Assembly: GCF_036194065.1 (NCBI RefSeq)
Contig: NZ_CP108095.1
Coordinates: forward strand, 4,588,001-4,652,000
DNA: 64,000 bases
Direction: 5' to 3'
Source: Streptomyces sp. NBC_00239
GTDB taxonomy: Bacteria > Actinomycetota > Actinomycetes > Streptomycetales > Streptomycetaceae
The translations under genes were made by a program, and so were the position numbers. Every line of letters begins with the position of its first letter. Position 1 is the first letter of the stretch. The notes below the pieces were generated by a model, which ran no database searches, was not told where the DNA came from, and was given only the letters and a program-made list of their open reading frames with translations. Of this stretch, positions 1-6,458 are shown in pieces.

Positions 1-168
1 CATCAGCATGCACACGGCGTAGGCGACGCTCGGGAACGGTTCGGTGCCCAGGAACAGCGGCGCCATCGTCACGAGCGTGGCCACCGCGCCCACGATGAAC
101 ACGATGCCGCCGGTCCGGACCAGCGCGTCACCGGGACGGGGTTCGTCGGAAACAGGAGTAGCAGTCAC
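1..168 (-). CDS. Membrane protein of unknown function, N-terminal part
   Basis: Only the first 56 codons are inside the window; the gene continues past its left edge. The peptide opens with a short polar stretch (VTATPVSDEPRPGD) and then becomes hydrophobic from about residue 18, with a likely membrane helix around IVFIVGAVATLVTMAPLF and a second one beginning at the edge. The GTG start has no clear ribosome binding site. A TACCCT -10-like hexamer (175-180 read on the minus strand) lies six bases before it, which would fit a leaderless transcript; that is inference. It is divergent from the cold-shock gene. No family can be assigned from this fragment. Confidence 0.6.
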   Translation of the reverse strand, partial: MTATPVSDEPRPGDALVRTGGIVFIVGAVATLVTMAPLFLGTEPFPSVAYAVCMLM

Positions 169-228
169 CCGACCAGGGTAGTTCCCTGTCCTGGACAGCC
201 CGCATGAAGGACCCTGAGACGTCTTGTC

Positions 229-278
229 AGCGGGCCCTGGACCATTAGCCTGGAGACAGGCGGGCCAAAGGGCCCGCT
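229..278 (+). promoter_or_regulatory. Alternative hairpins upstream of the cold-shock gene
   Basis: AGCGGGCCC at 229-237 is perfectly complementary to GGGCCCGCT at 270-278. The same right arm can instead pair with GCGGGCC at 260-266 across an AAAG loop. The two pairings exclude each other, and both lie 67-116 bases before the cold-shock start codon. Cold-shock mRNAs are known for temperature-dependent leader folds in other bacteria; whether this segment is transcribed is not shown by the sequence. Confidence 0.35.
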
Positions 279-344
279 GTACTGCTGTCCAGAGCCGTTT
301 TTGCGGCAAAACGGACCCGACGAACACAAGGACGAGGAACAGAC

Positions 345-728
345 GTGCCTACCGGCAAGGTCAAGTGGTTCAACAGCGAGAAGGGCTTCGGCTTTCTCTC
401 CCGCGACGACGGCGGCGACGTCTTCGTCCACTCGTCGGTGCTCCCTGCCGGGGTCGATGCCCTCAAGCCCGGCCAGCGCGTGGAGTTCGGCGTCGTCGCC
501 GGCCAGCGTGGTGACCAGGCCCTTTCCGTGATCGTCCTGGAGCCGGCGCCCTCGGTCGCCGCCGCGCAGCGTCGCAAGCCGGACGAGTTGGCATCCATCG
601 TGCAGGACCTCACGACCCTGCTGGAGAACGTCACGCAGCAGCTGGAGCGGGGCCGTTACCCCGACAAGGCGCACGGCGGGAAGATCGCCGGCATGCTGCG
701 GGCCGTGGCCGACCAGCTGGACGTCTAG
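345..728 (+). CDS. Cold-shock domain protein with C-terminal extension
   Basis: Residues 1-65 form a cold-shock OB fold: GKVKWFNSEKGFGFL carries RNP1 and DVFVHSS carries RNP2, the aromatic single-stranded nucleic acid binding surfaces. The product should bind RNA or DNA in the cytoplasm. At 127 residues it is nearly twice the length of a classic 67-residue Csp. The extra half (about residues 70-127) is charged, begins after an Ala/Pro linker and looks helical (DELASIVQDLTTLLENV); this longer form is common in Streptomyces. The GTG start follows GAGGAAC at 334-340. The gene stands alone and ends at a strong hairpin shared with the convergent mqnD gene. Confidence 0.9.
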   Translation: MPTGKVKWFNSEKGFGFLSRDDGGDVFVHSSVLPAGVDALKPGQRVEFGVVAGQRGDQALSVIVLEPAPSVAAAQRRKPDELASIVQDLTTLLENVTQQLERGRYPDKAHGGKIAGMLRAVADQLDV

Positions 729-750
729 CCGCACCGCATTCCACACGGTT

Positions 751-782
751 GTGCCCCGCCACTCGAACGAGTGGCGGGGCAC
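751..782. terminator. Bidirectional hairpin terminator
   Basis: A perfect 14-bp stem (751-764 with 769-782) closed by a GAAC loop lies between the convergent cold-shock and mqnD genes, 22 bases after the first stop codon. No U-tract follows, as is usual for Streptomyces. Confidence 0.8.
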
Positions 783-823
783 ATCTGTTTGATGAACGGC
801 CGGCGGTCCGGGGCCGGCACCCG

Positions 824-1750
824 TCAGGGGAAGGCGAGCGCGTCCGGGTGCAGGGCGGGTACCAGGCCCTCGGCCGCTGCGCGGGTCAGCAGGCCGCGGA
901 CGGCCGCGTACCCGGACTCGCCGAGGTTCGCCGTGAACTCGTTGACGTAGAGCCCGATGTGCTGGTCGGCGACCGCCGGGTCCAGCTCCTGCGCGTGGGC
1001 CCGCACGTACGGCCGCGAGGCCTGCGGGTCGTCCCAGGCCATCTGCACCGACGTACGGGCCGCCGCGGCCAGTTCCCGCAGGGCGGCGGCGCCCAGCGAG
1101 CGCTTCGCGATGATCGCGCCGAGCGGGATCGGCAGGCCCGTCGTGGACTCCCAGTGCTCGCCCATGTCGGCCAGGCAGTGCAGCCCGTAGTCCTGATAGG
1201 TGAACCGTGCCTCGTGGATGACCAGGCCGGCGTCGACCCGGCCGTCCCGGACCGCGGGCATGATCTCGTGGAACGGCAGGACGACGACCTTGCCGACGCC
1301 CTCGGGCAGCACGTCGGCCGCCCACAGCCGGAACAGCAGGTACGCGGTCGAGCGCTCGCTCGGCACCGCGACCGTCTTCCCGCGCAGGTCGAGGCCCGGC
1401 TCGCGGCTCAGGACCAGCGGGCCGCAGCCCCGGCCCAGCGCCCCGCCGCACGGCAGCAGCGCGTACTCGTCGAGCACCCATGGGAGGACCGCGTAGCTCA
1501 CCTTCAGGACGTCGAACTCGCCGCGCTCGGCCATCCCGTTGGTGAGGTCGATGTCCGCGAAGGTGACGTCGAGCGGCGGCGCGCCGGGCACCCGGCCGTG
1601 CGCCCACGCGTCGAAGACGAAGGTGTCGTTGGGGCACGGCGAGTACGCGATCCGCAGCGGGCGCCCGGGCGCCCGCTGGTGCTGCTCCGCGTCCTGCTCC
1701 GGGTCCTGCTCCGGGTGCGCGGGCGGCTGCGCGCCGGTGGCGTCACTCAT
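824..1750 (-). CDS. mqnD: 1,4-dihydroxy-6-naphthoate synthase MqnD
   Basis: MqnD turns cyclic de-hypoxanthine futalosine into 1,4-dihydroxy-6-naphthoate in the futalosine route to menaquinone, the respiratory quinone of Streptomyces. The 308-residue product has the periplasmic-binding-protein-like fold of the MqnA/MqnD family. Signature stretches are AYSPCPNDTFVFDAW near residue 35, the FADIDLTNGMAERGEFD segment that follows, and the PSERSTAYLLFRLW block mid-protein. The first 30 residues are a polar Gln/Glu/Asp-rich extension absent from short homologues. Its ATG overlaps the end of mqnB by 8 bases, so translation is probably coupled. The adjacent futalosine hydrolase supports the assignment. 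Confidence 0.94.
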   Translation of the reverse strand: MSDATGAQPPAHPEQDPEQDAEQHQRAPGRPLRIAYSPCPNDTFVFDAWAHGRVPGAPPLDVTFADIDLTNGMAERGEFDVLKVSYAVLPWVLDEYALLPCGGALGRGCGPLVLSREPGLDLRGKTVAVPSERSTAYLLFRLWAADVLPEGVGKVVVLPFHEIMPAVRDGRVDAGLVIHEARFTYQDYGLHCLADMGEHWESTTGLPIPLGAIIAKRSLGAAALRELAAAARTSVQMAWDDPQASRPYVRAHAQELDPAVADQHIGLYVNEFTANLGESGYAAVRGLLTRAAAEGLVPALHPDALAFP

Positions 1751-2495
1751 GGCGTTCTCCCCATCCGTGGAGTACGGGTACGAGGCGGTGGAAGCCGGCG
1801 GTGAGCGCGGCGAGCGCGTCCCCGATCCGCCAGGCGGCGCGGTCGCGGGGGCCGACGGCGTTGGAGACCGCGCGTACCTCCAGCACGGGCAGGCCGTACG
1901 CGGCGGCGGCCTCGGCGACCCCGAAGCCCTCCATGGCCTCGGCCCTGGCGGACGGGTGGCGGGCGGCCAGCTCGGCGGCGCGGGCGGCGCTGCCGGTGAC
2001 GGTGGAGACGGTCAGTACGGGGGCGAGCAGCGCGCCGGTGGCCTCGGCGGCGCGGGCGGCCAGCTCGGCGGGCGGCAGGTGCAGGGCCCGGCCGAAGCCG
2101 AGCTGCTCGACCGTCAGGAAGCCGTCGGGGGTTTCGGCCCCCAGGTCGGCGGCGACGATCGCGTCGGCGACGACGAGGGTGCCGGGCGGGGCGGCGGGCC
2201 GGAACCCGCCGCCGATGCCCGCGGACACGACGAGCCGGTAGGGCCGGTCGCCGGAGGCGGCGACGGCGAGCGCGGTGGCGGTGGCCGCCGCCGCGGCGGC
2301 CGGTCCCACACCCCCGACGAGCACGTCGAGGGCGAGGCCGGGTACGTCGTGGCGGCTCAGGAGGTAGCCACCGGGAAGCGTGCGCGGCGGCGTGACCGGT
2401 CCGTCCGGATGAGGGGCCGGGGCGGAGCCGGGGCTCAGACCGGCGGCGACGGAGTCGGCCTCCGCCGCCACCGCGGTCACGACGAGCGCGTGCAA
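1743..2495 (-). CDS. mqnB: Futalosine hydrolase MqnB
   Basis: MqnB removes hypoxanthine from futalosine to give dehypoxanthine futalosine, an early step of the alternative menaquinone pathway. The product belongs to the nucleoside phosphorylase/MTA-SAH nucleosidase fold: ALVVTAVAAEADSV at the N-terminus, SAGIGGGF (ligand loop) near residue 90, and AEAMEGFGVA with EVRAVSNAVG (purine and ribose binding) in the last third. I chose the TTG at 2495, 8 bases after the stop of the upstream lipoprotein gene and behind AAGAAG, because the family starts right at the first beta strand; a GTG a few codons later is possible. About 250 residues, normal for the family. It overlaps mqnD. Confidence 0.9.
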   Translation of the reverse strand: MHALVVTAVAAEADSVAAGLSPGSAPAPHPDGPVTPPRTLPGGYLLSRHDVPGLALDVLVGGVGPAAAAAATATALAVAASGDRPYRLVVSAGIGGGFRPAAPPGTLVVADAIVAADLGAETPDGFLTVEQLGFGRALHLPPAELAARAAEATGALLAPVLTVSTVTGSAARAAELAARHPSARAEAMEGFGVAEAAAAYGLPVLEVRAVSNAVGPRDRAAWRIGDALAALTAGFHRLVPVLHGWGERHE

Positions 2496-2503
2496 GGCGC
2501 TGC

Positions 2504-3001
2504 TTACTTCTTGAGCTTCAGGGTGAAGGACCAGATGGAGAGCGGCTTGCCGTCCTTGCCGACCTGGAGGAAGGCGAGCTTCTTGGACTCCGGGGCCTCG
2601 CCCTGGCCGCCCGTCGAGAAGACGTCGGCGCCGGGGAAGCTGCGGTACGTCTTGTCGGAAGGCTCGGTGATCGGCTGCCCGTCGAGGAGCGCCTGCCACT
2701 TCTTGCCGTCCTCGACGACCTCCGGCTCGACACCCAGACGCAGCGTGTCGCCGCGCGAGTACTCGATGGTCTTGGTGGCCTTGAGGCTGCTGAGGCACTC
2801 CTGGGCCTTTGCCGCGGTCAGCTCCGCCGCGCCCTTGGCCTTCTGGCACTTGGCCTCGGCGGACACGGACGAGGTGCCGACCGTCACCGTCGCCAGTGGC
2901 GTCGGCTTGTCGCAGGCGGAGAGGACGAGGAGGCCGGCGGACACGGCCCCGAGGGCCGCGACGCTGCGGCGGCCCCTACCCGAGATAAGCGGTGCGGTCA
3001 T
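2504..3001 (-). CDS. DUF2771-family secreted lipoprotein
   Basis: The 165-residue product has a lipoprotein signal: arginines (GRGRR), a hydrophobic core (LGAVSAGLLVL) and a lipobox LSAC with Cys30 as the lipidation site. The mature part is hydrophilic with two further cysteines (AEAKCQKAK and AKAQECLSS) that could form a disulfide. It matches what I know of the DUF2771 family, small actinobacterial lipoproteins of unknown function often found beside the futalosine genes. I chose ATG 3001 rather than the upstream in-frame start because it gives a standard signal-peptide length. It probably heads the transcript of mqnB and mqnD. Confidence 0.85.
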   Translation of the reverse strand: MTAPLISGRGRRSVAALGAVSAGLLVLSACDKPTPLATVTVGTSSVSAEAKCQKAKGAAELTAAKAQECLSSLKATKTIEYSRGDTLRLGVEPEVVEDGKKWQALLDGQPITEPSDKTYRSFPGADVFSTGGQGEAPESKKLAFLQVGKDGKPLSIWSFTLKLKK

Positions 3002-3211
3002 GAGCCGAAGGCTATCGGTCGTACCCGTTCCCCGGCGCACGGGGTCTCCGCGTGCCGCGTACCGGTCCCGGTCAGGGCTTTCCCACCGCGGCGAACGGCC
3101 GCACGGGCAGCCTCGTACGGCCCTTTTCGGCCACCAATGCGGTGGTATCGCCCCTGCGGGCGCGGCGGAGAGACCGCTGCGGGGGCCGTCGCGCGAGCGG
3201 GGTGCGCGGGT

Positions 3212-4573
3212 CTACGCGACCCGGGTGCGGGTGACGTCGCCGGGGTGGCGGGGGGCCGCGAGCAGGCCGCGCAGGGCCATCGTGGTGCCGGCCGCGACGA
3301 TGCACGCGGCGACCGACATCCCCAGGACGCCGTTGAGGGGCAGCACGATCCCGATGCCGCCGCCCACCACCCACGCCATCTGCAGCAGCGTCTCGGAACG
3401 CGCGAAGGCCGAGGTGCGGACCTGCTCGGGGATGTCCCGCTGGATCATCGCGTCCAGGGACAGCTTGGCCAGCGCCTGGCAGAAGCCGGCCGTGGCACCC
3501 AGCACCGCCATGAAGACCCCGCTGAACAGCAGCGCCGCCATGATCGCCGCGCCCAGCGTCACGGACAGCACGGCGGCCACGATCGCCTCCGGGGCGCGGG
3601 CCCGCAGCCAGGCCCCGACGGCCGTCCCACAGGCGTTGCCGACGCCCGCCGAGACGCCGACGATGCCCAGCGAGACCGCCGCGCTCTGGCCGGCGAGCGG
3701 GTGCTCGCGCAGCAGGAACGCGAGGAAGAAGATCAGGAAGCCGGACAGTCCGCGCATCGCCGCGTTCGCCCACAGCCCGCACAGCACCGACTTGCTCAGG
3801 GTGCGCAGCGAGGGCCGCGGCGAGTGCTCCTCGTGCGTGGACAGCCGGGCCCGCCGCTCGCCCTTGGCCGAGTCCACCTTCGGCGGCATCGAGAAGGCCA
3901 GGAAGGTCCCGGCCAGGAACACCGCGCAGGCCCCGTAGAGCGGCCACTGCGGCCCGATCGCGTGCAGGCCGGCCCCTACGGGCGCGGCGGCTCCCGTGGC
4001 CAGCAGGCCGGCCAGCGTCACCCGCGAGTTCGCCTTCACGAGGGAGAAGTTCGGCGGCAGCAGCCGCGGTACGACGGCGCTGCGCACCACGCCGTACGCC
4101 TTGGACGCGACGAGCACGCCGAGGGCCGCCGGGTACAGCTGGATGCCGCCGGTGGCCACGGCGGTGGACATCATCACCGCGAGGACGGCCCGGGTCAGCA
4201 TCGCGGCGGCCATCGCGGCCCGGCGGCCGTGCGGGAGGCGGTCCAGGAGCGGGCCGATCACGGGGGCGAGGAGGGTGAACGGGGCCATCGTGATCGCCAG
4301 GTAGAGGGCGACCCGGCCGCGGGCCTCGTCGGTGGGGACCGAGAAGAACACCGTCGAGGCGAGCGCGACGGTGATCAGCACGTCGCCGGCGCCGTTCACG
4401 GCGTGCAGCTCGATGAGTTTTCCGAGGCCCGATTCCCCGGCCCCGTGGGCGTGCGTGGCCCGGCGGATCCGGCGCGCGGTGCCGGTGACGGGCAGGTGCA
4501 GGGCGCGCCCGAAGGCCCGTCCGGCCCTCCGGGCGCGGCCCGAGCCGTCGTCGGAAGACCGTGCGGCTGCCAC
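3212..4573 (-). CDS. MFS transporter
   Basis: A 453-residue integral membrane protein of the major facilitator superfamily with about 11-12 hydrophobic segments. An N-terminal basic, soluble stretch (about 45 residues, rich in Arg) precedes the first helix. The loop after helices 2-3 has the PLLDRLPHGRR motif, a variant of the MFS motif A. A hydrophilic central loop (STHEEHSPRPSLRTL) divides the two halves. Substrate is unknown. I chose the GTG at 4573 because everything upstream in the frame is an inverted repeat with no protein-like composition. The gene is divergent from the DUF3027 gene; both promoters must lie in the repeat-bearing gap. Confidence 0.85.
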   Translation of the reverse strand: MAAARSSDDGSGRARRAGRAFGRALHLPVTGTARRIRRATHAHGAGESGLGKLIELHAVNGAGDVLITVALASTVFFSVPTDEARGRVALYLAITMAPFTLLAPVIGPLLDRLPHGRRAAMAAAMLTRAVLAVMMSTAVATGGIQLYPAALGVLVASKAYGVVRSAVVPRLLPPNFSLVKANSRVTLAGLLATGAAAPVGAGLHAIGPQWPLYGACAVFLAGTFLAFSMPPKVDSAKGERRARLSTHEEHSPRPSLRTLSKSVLCGLWANAAMRGLSGFLIFFLAFLLREHPLAGQSAAVSLGIVGVSAGVGNACGTAVGAWLRARAPEAIVAAVLSVTLGAAIMAALLFSGVFMAVLGATAGFCQALAKLSLDAMIQRDIPEQVRTSAFARSETLLQMAWVVGGGIGIVLPLNGVLGMSVAACIVAAGTTMALRGLLAAPRHPGDVTRTRVA

Positions 4574-4637
4574 GTGGCCATAGTGCCCCAAGCGGCTCCC
4601 GCAGACGCGCCCCGGCGCGGCGGCGACTGCGATCCGC

Positions 4638-4741
4638 CCCCGATCCGGCCCCCGATCCGCCCCCGATCCGCCCACGGGCCGCGCCCGTGGTCCGCCCGCG
4701 GTCCGGGGCCGCTCTGGGGCGGATCGGGGGCCGGATCGGGG
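4638..4741. repeat. 26-bp perfect inverted repeat in a divergent promoter region
   Basis: The gap 4574-5082 (about 500 bases) between two divergent genes contains a 26-bp perfect inverted repeat (4638-4663 and 4716-4741), built from GATCCG-type units separated by C runs. Inside the 52-base spacer is a second perfect hairpin (CCACGGGC at 4672-4679 with GCCCGTGG at 4683-4690). A further copy of the unit flanks each side of the left arm. The structure could extrude as a cruciform. It lies within 170 bases of the MFS start. The rest of the gap holds a good ribosome binding site at 4854 (see the candidate gene) and nothing else I recognise. Confidence 0.8.
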
Positions 4742-4864
4742 CCGCTCGGGTCGTGATCGGGCGCGGTGTGGGGCATGATCGTCCGCGGATCGGAGCGGAT
4801 TCACAGCCTCCGCCTGTCCGCGAATCGGACGTGCAGGTGGGCCCAGGGCTGTGAAGGAGGTAGC

Positions 4865-5086
4865 GTGCGTAGCGCGCCACCGGCGGTTGCTCTTGGCCGC
4901 GCGCCTCTCCGCCATCCCGCAGAATGGGAAGCGAGTAGGTGCGCCCGAGGCCGATCGGGCGCGGACGTCGACGCGGCCCTCTGGTCCGCTCCGCCCGCGC
5001 CTCGTACGGACAGGACCGACGGGTCGTTACGGACGACAGCGGACGGCGCACTCGTGAGACGGCGTAGGAGAGAACGAGACCAGTGA
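4865..5086 (+). CDS. Candidate small gene upstream of the DUF3027 gene (doubtful)
   Basis: An AAGGAGG Shine-Dalgarno at 4854-4860 sits four bases before a GTG that opens a 73-codon frame, whose TGA overlaps the GTG start of the DUF3027 gene (GTGA). That arrangement is typical of coupled Streptomyces genes. Against it, third codon positions are much less GC-rich than in neighbours and the peptide (SAPPAVALGRAPLRHP..., ending RRRRRERDQ) has no recognisable fold. It may be a short leader, a fast-evolving small protein, or chance. Confidence 0.25.
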   Translation: MRSAPPAVALGRAPLRHPAEWEASRCARGRSGADVDAALWSAPPAPRTDRTDGSLRTTADGALVRRRRRERDQ

Positions 5087-5991
5087 GTGCTGCGACGACG
5101 CGAAGCCGTACCCCCGACCGCATGTGCGCCGAAGCGGTCGACCTCGCCCGCGAGGCGGCCGAGGAAGCCGCCTACCCGGGAGTGGTCGGCGAGCACGTCT
5201 CCGCCGTCGCGGAGGGTGACCGGGTGGTCACCCACTTCTTCGAGTGCAAAGAAGCCGGATACCGGGGCTGGCGCTGGGCGGTGACCGTCACGCGCGCCTC
5301 CCGCGCGAAGAACGTCACCCTCGACGAAACGGTGCTGCTGCCCGGCCCCGACGCGCTCCTCGCCCCCGAGTGGGTGCCGTGGAGCGAGCGGCTGCGGCCC
5401 GGCGACATGGGCCCCGGCGACCTCCTCCCCACCGATGCCGAGGACCTGCGCCTGGAGCCCGGCTACTCCGGCGAGGACGTGCCGCCGCCGAACTCCGTCG
5501 TCTCCGAGGAGATGGCCGAGCTCGTCGAAGCGGAGGACGCGGAGGTCACCGACCGGATCGTGGTGCCGGAGCGCGGCTCCATCACGTCGGTCGCCGAGGA
5601 GCTCGGCATGCGGCGGGCGCGGGTGCTGTCCCGCTACGGGCTGCACTCCGCGGCGGACCGCTGGGACGAGGCCTTCGGCGCGAAGACGCCGATGGCGCAG
5701 GCCGCGCCCGCCGCGTGCGTGTCCTGCGGCTTCCTCGTCAAGATCGGCGGGTCGCTCGGGCAGGCGTTCGGTGTGTGTGCGAACGAGTTCGGGCCGGCGG
5801 ACGGGCGGCTGGTCTCGCTGTCGTACGGGTGCGGTGGGCACTCCGAGGCGGCCGTCATGCCGACGCCGCCGCGGCCGGCGCCGCCGGTGCTCGACTCCGT
5901 CGGGTCTGACGAGTTCACGTTGCGCCCGGCGCCGGATACGGGCTCCGTCCCCGCCGTGGAACCCCCCGAAGCCGACCTCGGCCACTCCTGA
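5083..5991 (+). CDS. DUF3027 domain protein
   Basis: A 302-residue cytoplasmic protein with no signal peptide. Residues about 12-110 form a folded domain with an aromatic strand pair (HFFECKEAGYRGWRWAVTVT) and an acidic, tryptophan-bearing segment (APEWVPWSERLRPGDMGPGD). The C-terminal third has CVSCGF and later CGGHSEAA, so a metal-binding CxxC site is possible. Family knowledge: DUF3027 is restricted to actinobacteria and has no assigned role. The GTG start is preceded by AGGAGAGAAC. The protein ends in a Pro/Ala-rich tail, and its stop codon is followed at once by the repeat array. Confidence 0.85.
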   Translation: MSAATTRSRTPDRMCAEAVDLAREAAEEAAYPGVVGEHVSAVAEGDRVVTHFFECKEAGYRGWRWAVTVTRASRAKNVTLDETVLLPGPDALLAPEWVPWSERLRPGDMGPGDLLPTDAEDLRLEPGYSGEDVPPPNSVVSEEMAELVEAEDAEVTDRIVVPERGSITSVAEELGMRRARVLSRYGLHSAADRWDEAFGAKTPMAQAAPAACVSCGFLVKIGGSLGQAFGVCANEFGPADGRLVSLSYGCGGHSEAAVMPTPPRPAPPVLDSVGSDEFTLRPAPDTGSVPAVEPPEADLGHS

Positions 5992-6345
5992 CCCCCGCGC
6001 CCCCAGCCCCTCCGGCGCTTGCCCCCGCGCACCCTTCAGCCCCTCCGGCGCTTGAGGAGCGGGTCCGGGCGGAGCCCGGCGACCCCTCGCACCCTTCAGC
6101 CTCTCCGGCGTTTGAGGAGCGGGTCCGGGCAGGGCCTGGCGACCCGTCGCACCCTTCAGCCCCTCCGGCGCTTGAGGAGCGGGTCCGGGCGGAGCCCGGT
6201 GCCCGGCGCCAGCCGGGTTGCTTGGGGCTCCGCCCCAAACCCCGCGCCTCAAACGCCGGCGAGGCTGGATGTTGCACCCCAGGGCGTCGGCGAGGCTGGA
6301 TGTTGCACCCCAGGGCGTCGGCGAGGCTGGATGGTGGTGGAGGCC
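5992..6345. repeat. Array of a dispersed intergenic repeat (60-bp and 31-bp units)
   Basis: The 467-base gap after the DUF3027 gene is almost entirely repeat. A 60-bp unit containing CCTCCGGCGCTTGAGGAG and a GGTCCGGGCGGAGCCCGG palindrome is present three times in tandem (6030-6089, 6090-6149, 6150-6209) after a partial copy at 6001. It is followed by a GGGGCTCCGCCCC hairpin (about 6224-6236) and by the inverse arm CCTCAAACGCCGGCGAGG, which repeats as a 31-bp tandem to about 6345. Left and right arms are inverted relative to each other and can form long hairpins. Related copies lie at 9571, 27548, 32405, 33861, 47920 and 60655. The remainder up to 6458 should hold the promoter of the next gene. 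Confidence 0.9.
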
Positions 6346-6458
6346 CGCCTCGCACGCCCCGGTGCCCCGGATGGGTGATGTGGGGGTGTGGGAGGGGGGA
6401 TCCGTGGGCGCGGTACCTTCGGGGACCGGTAGACAACCGGTCAGACCTGGGAGGCACC

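Noticed and set aside
5992..6458. Coding potential of frames through the repeat array
   Set aside because: All frames there are made of the 60-bp and 31-bp repeats and have no independent protein signature.
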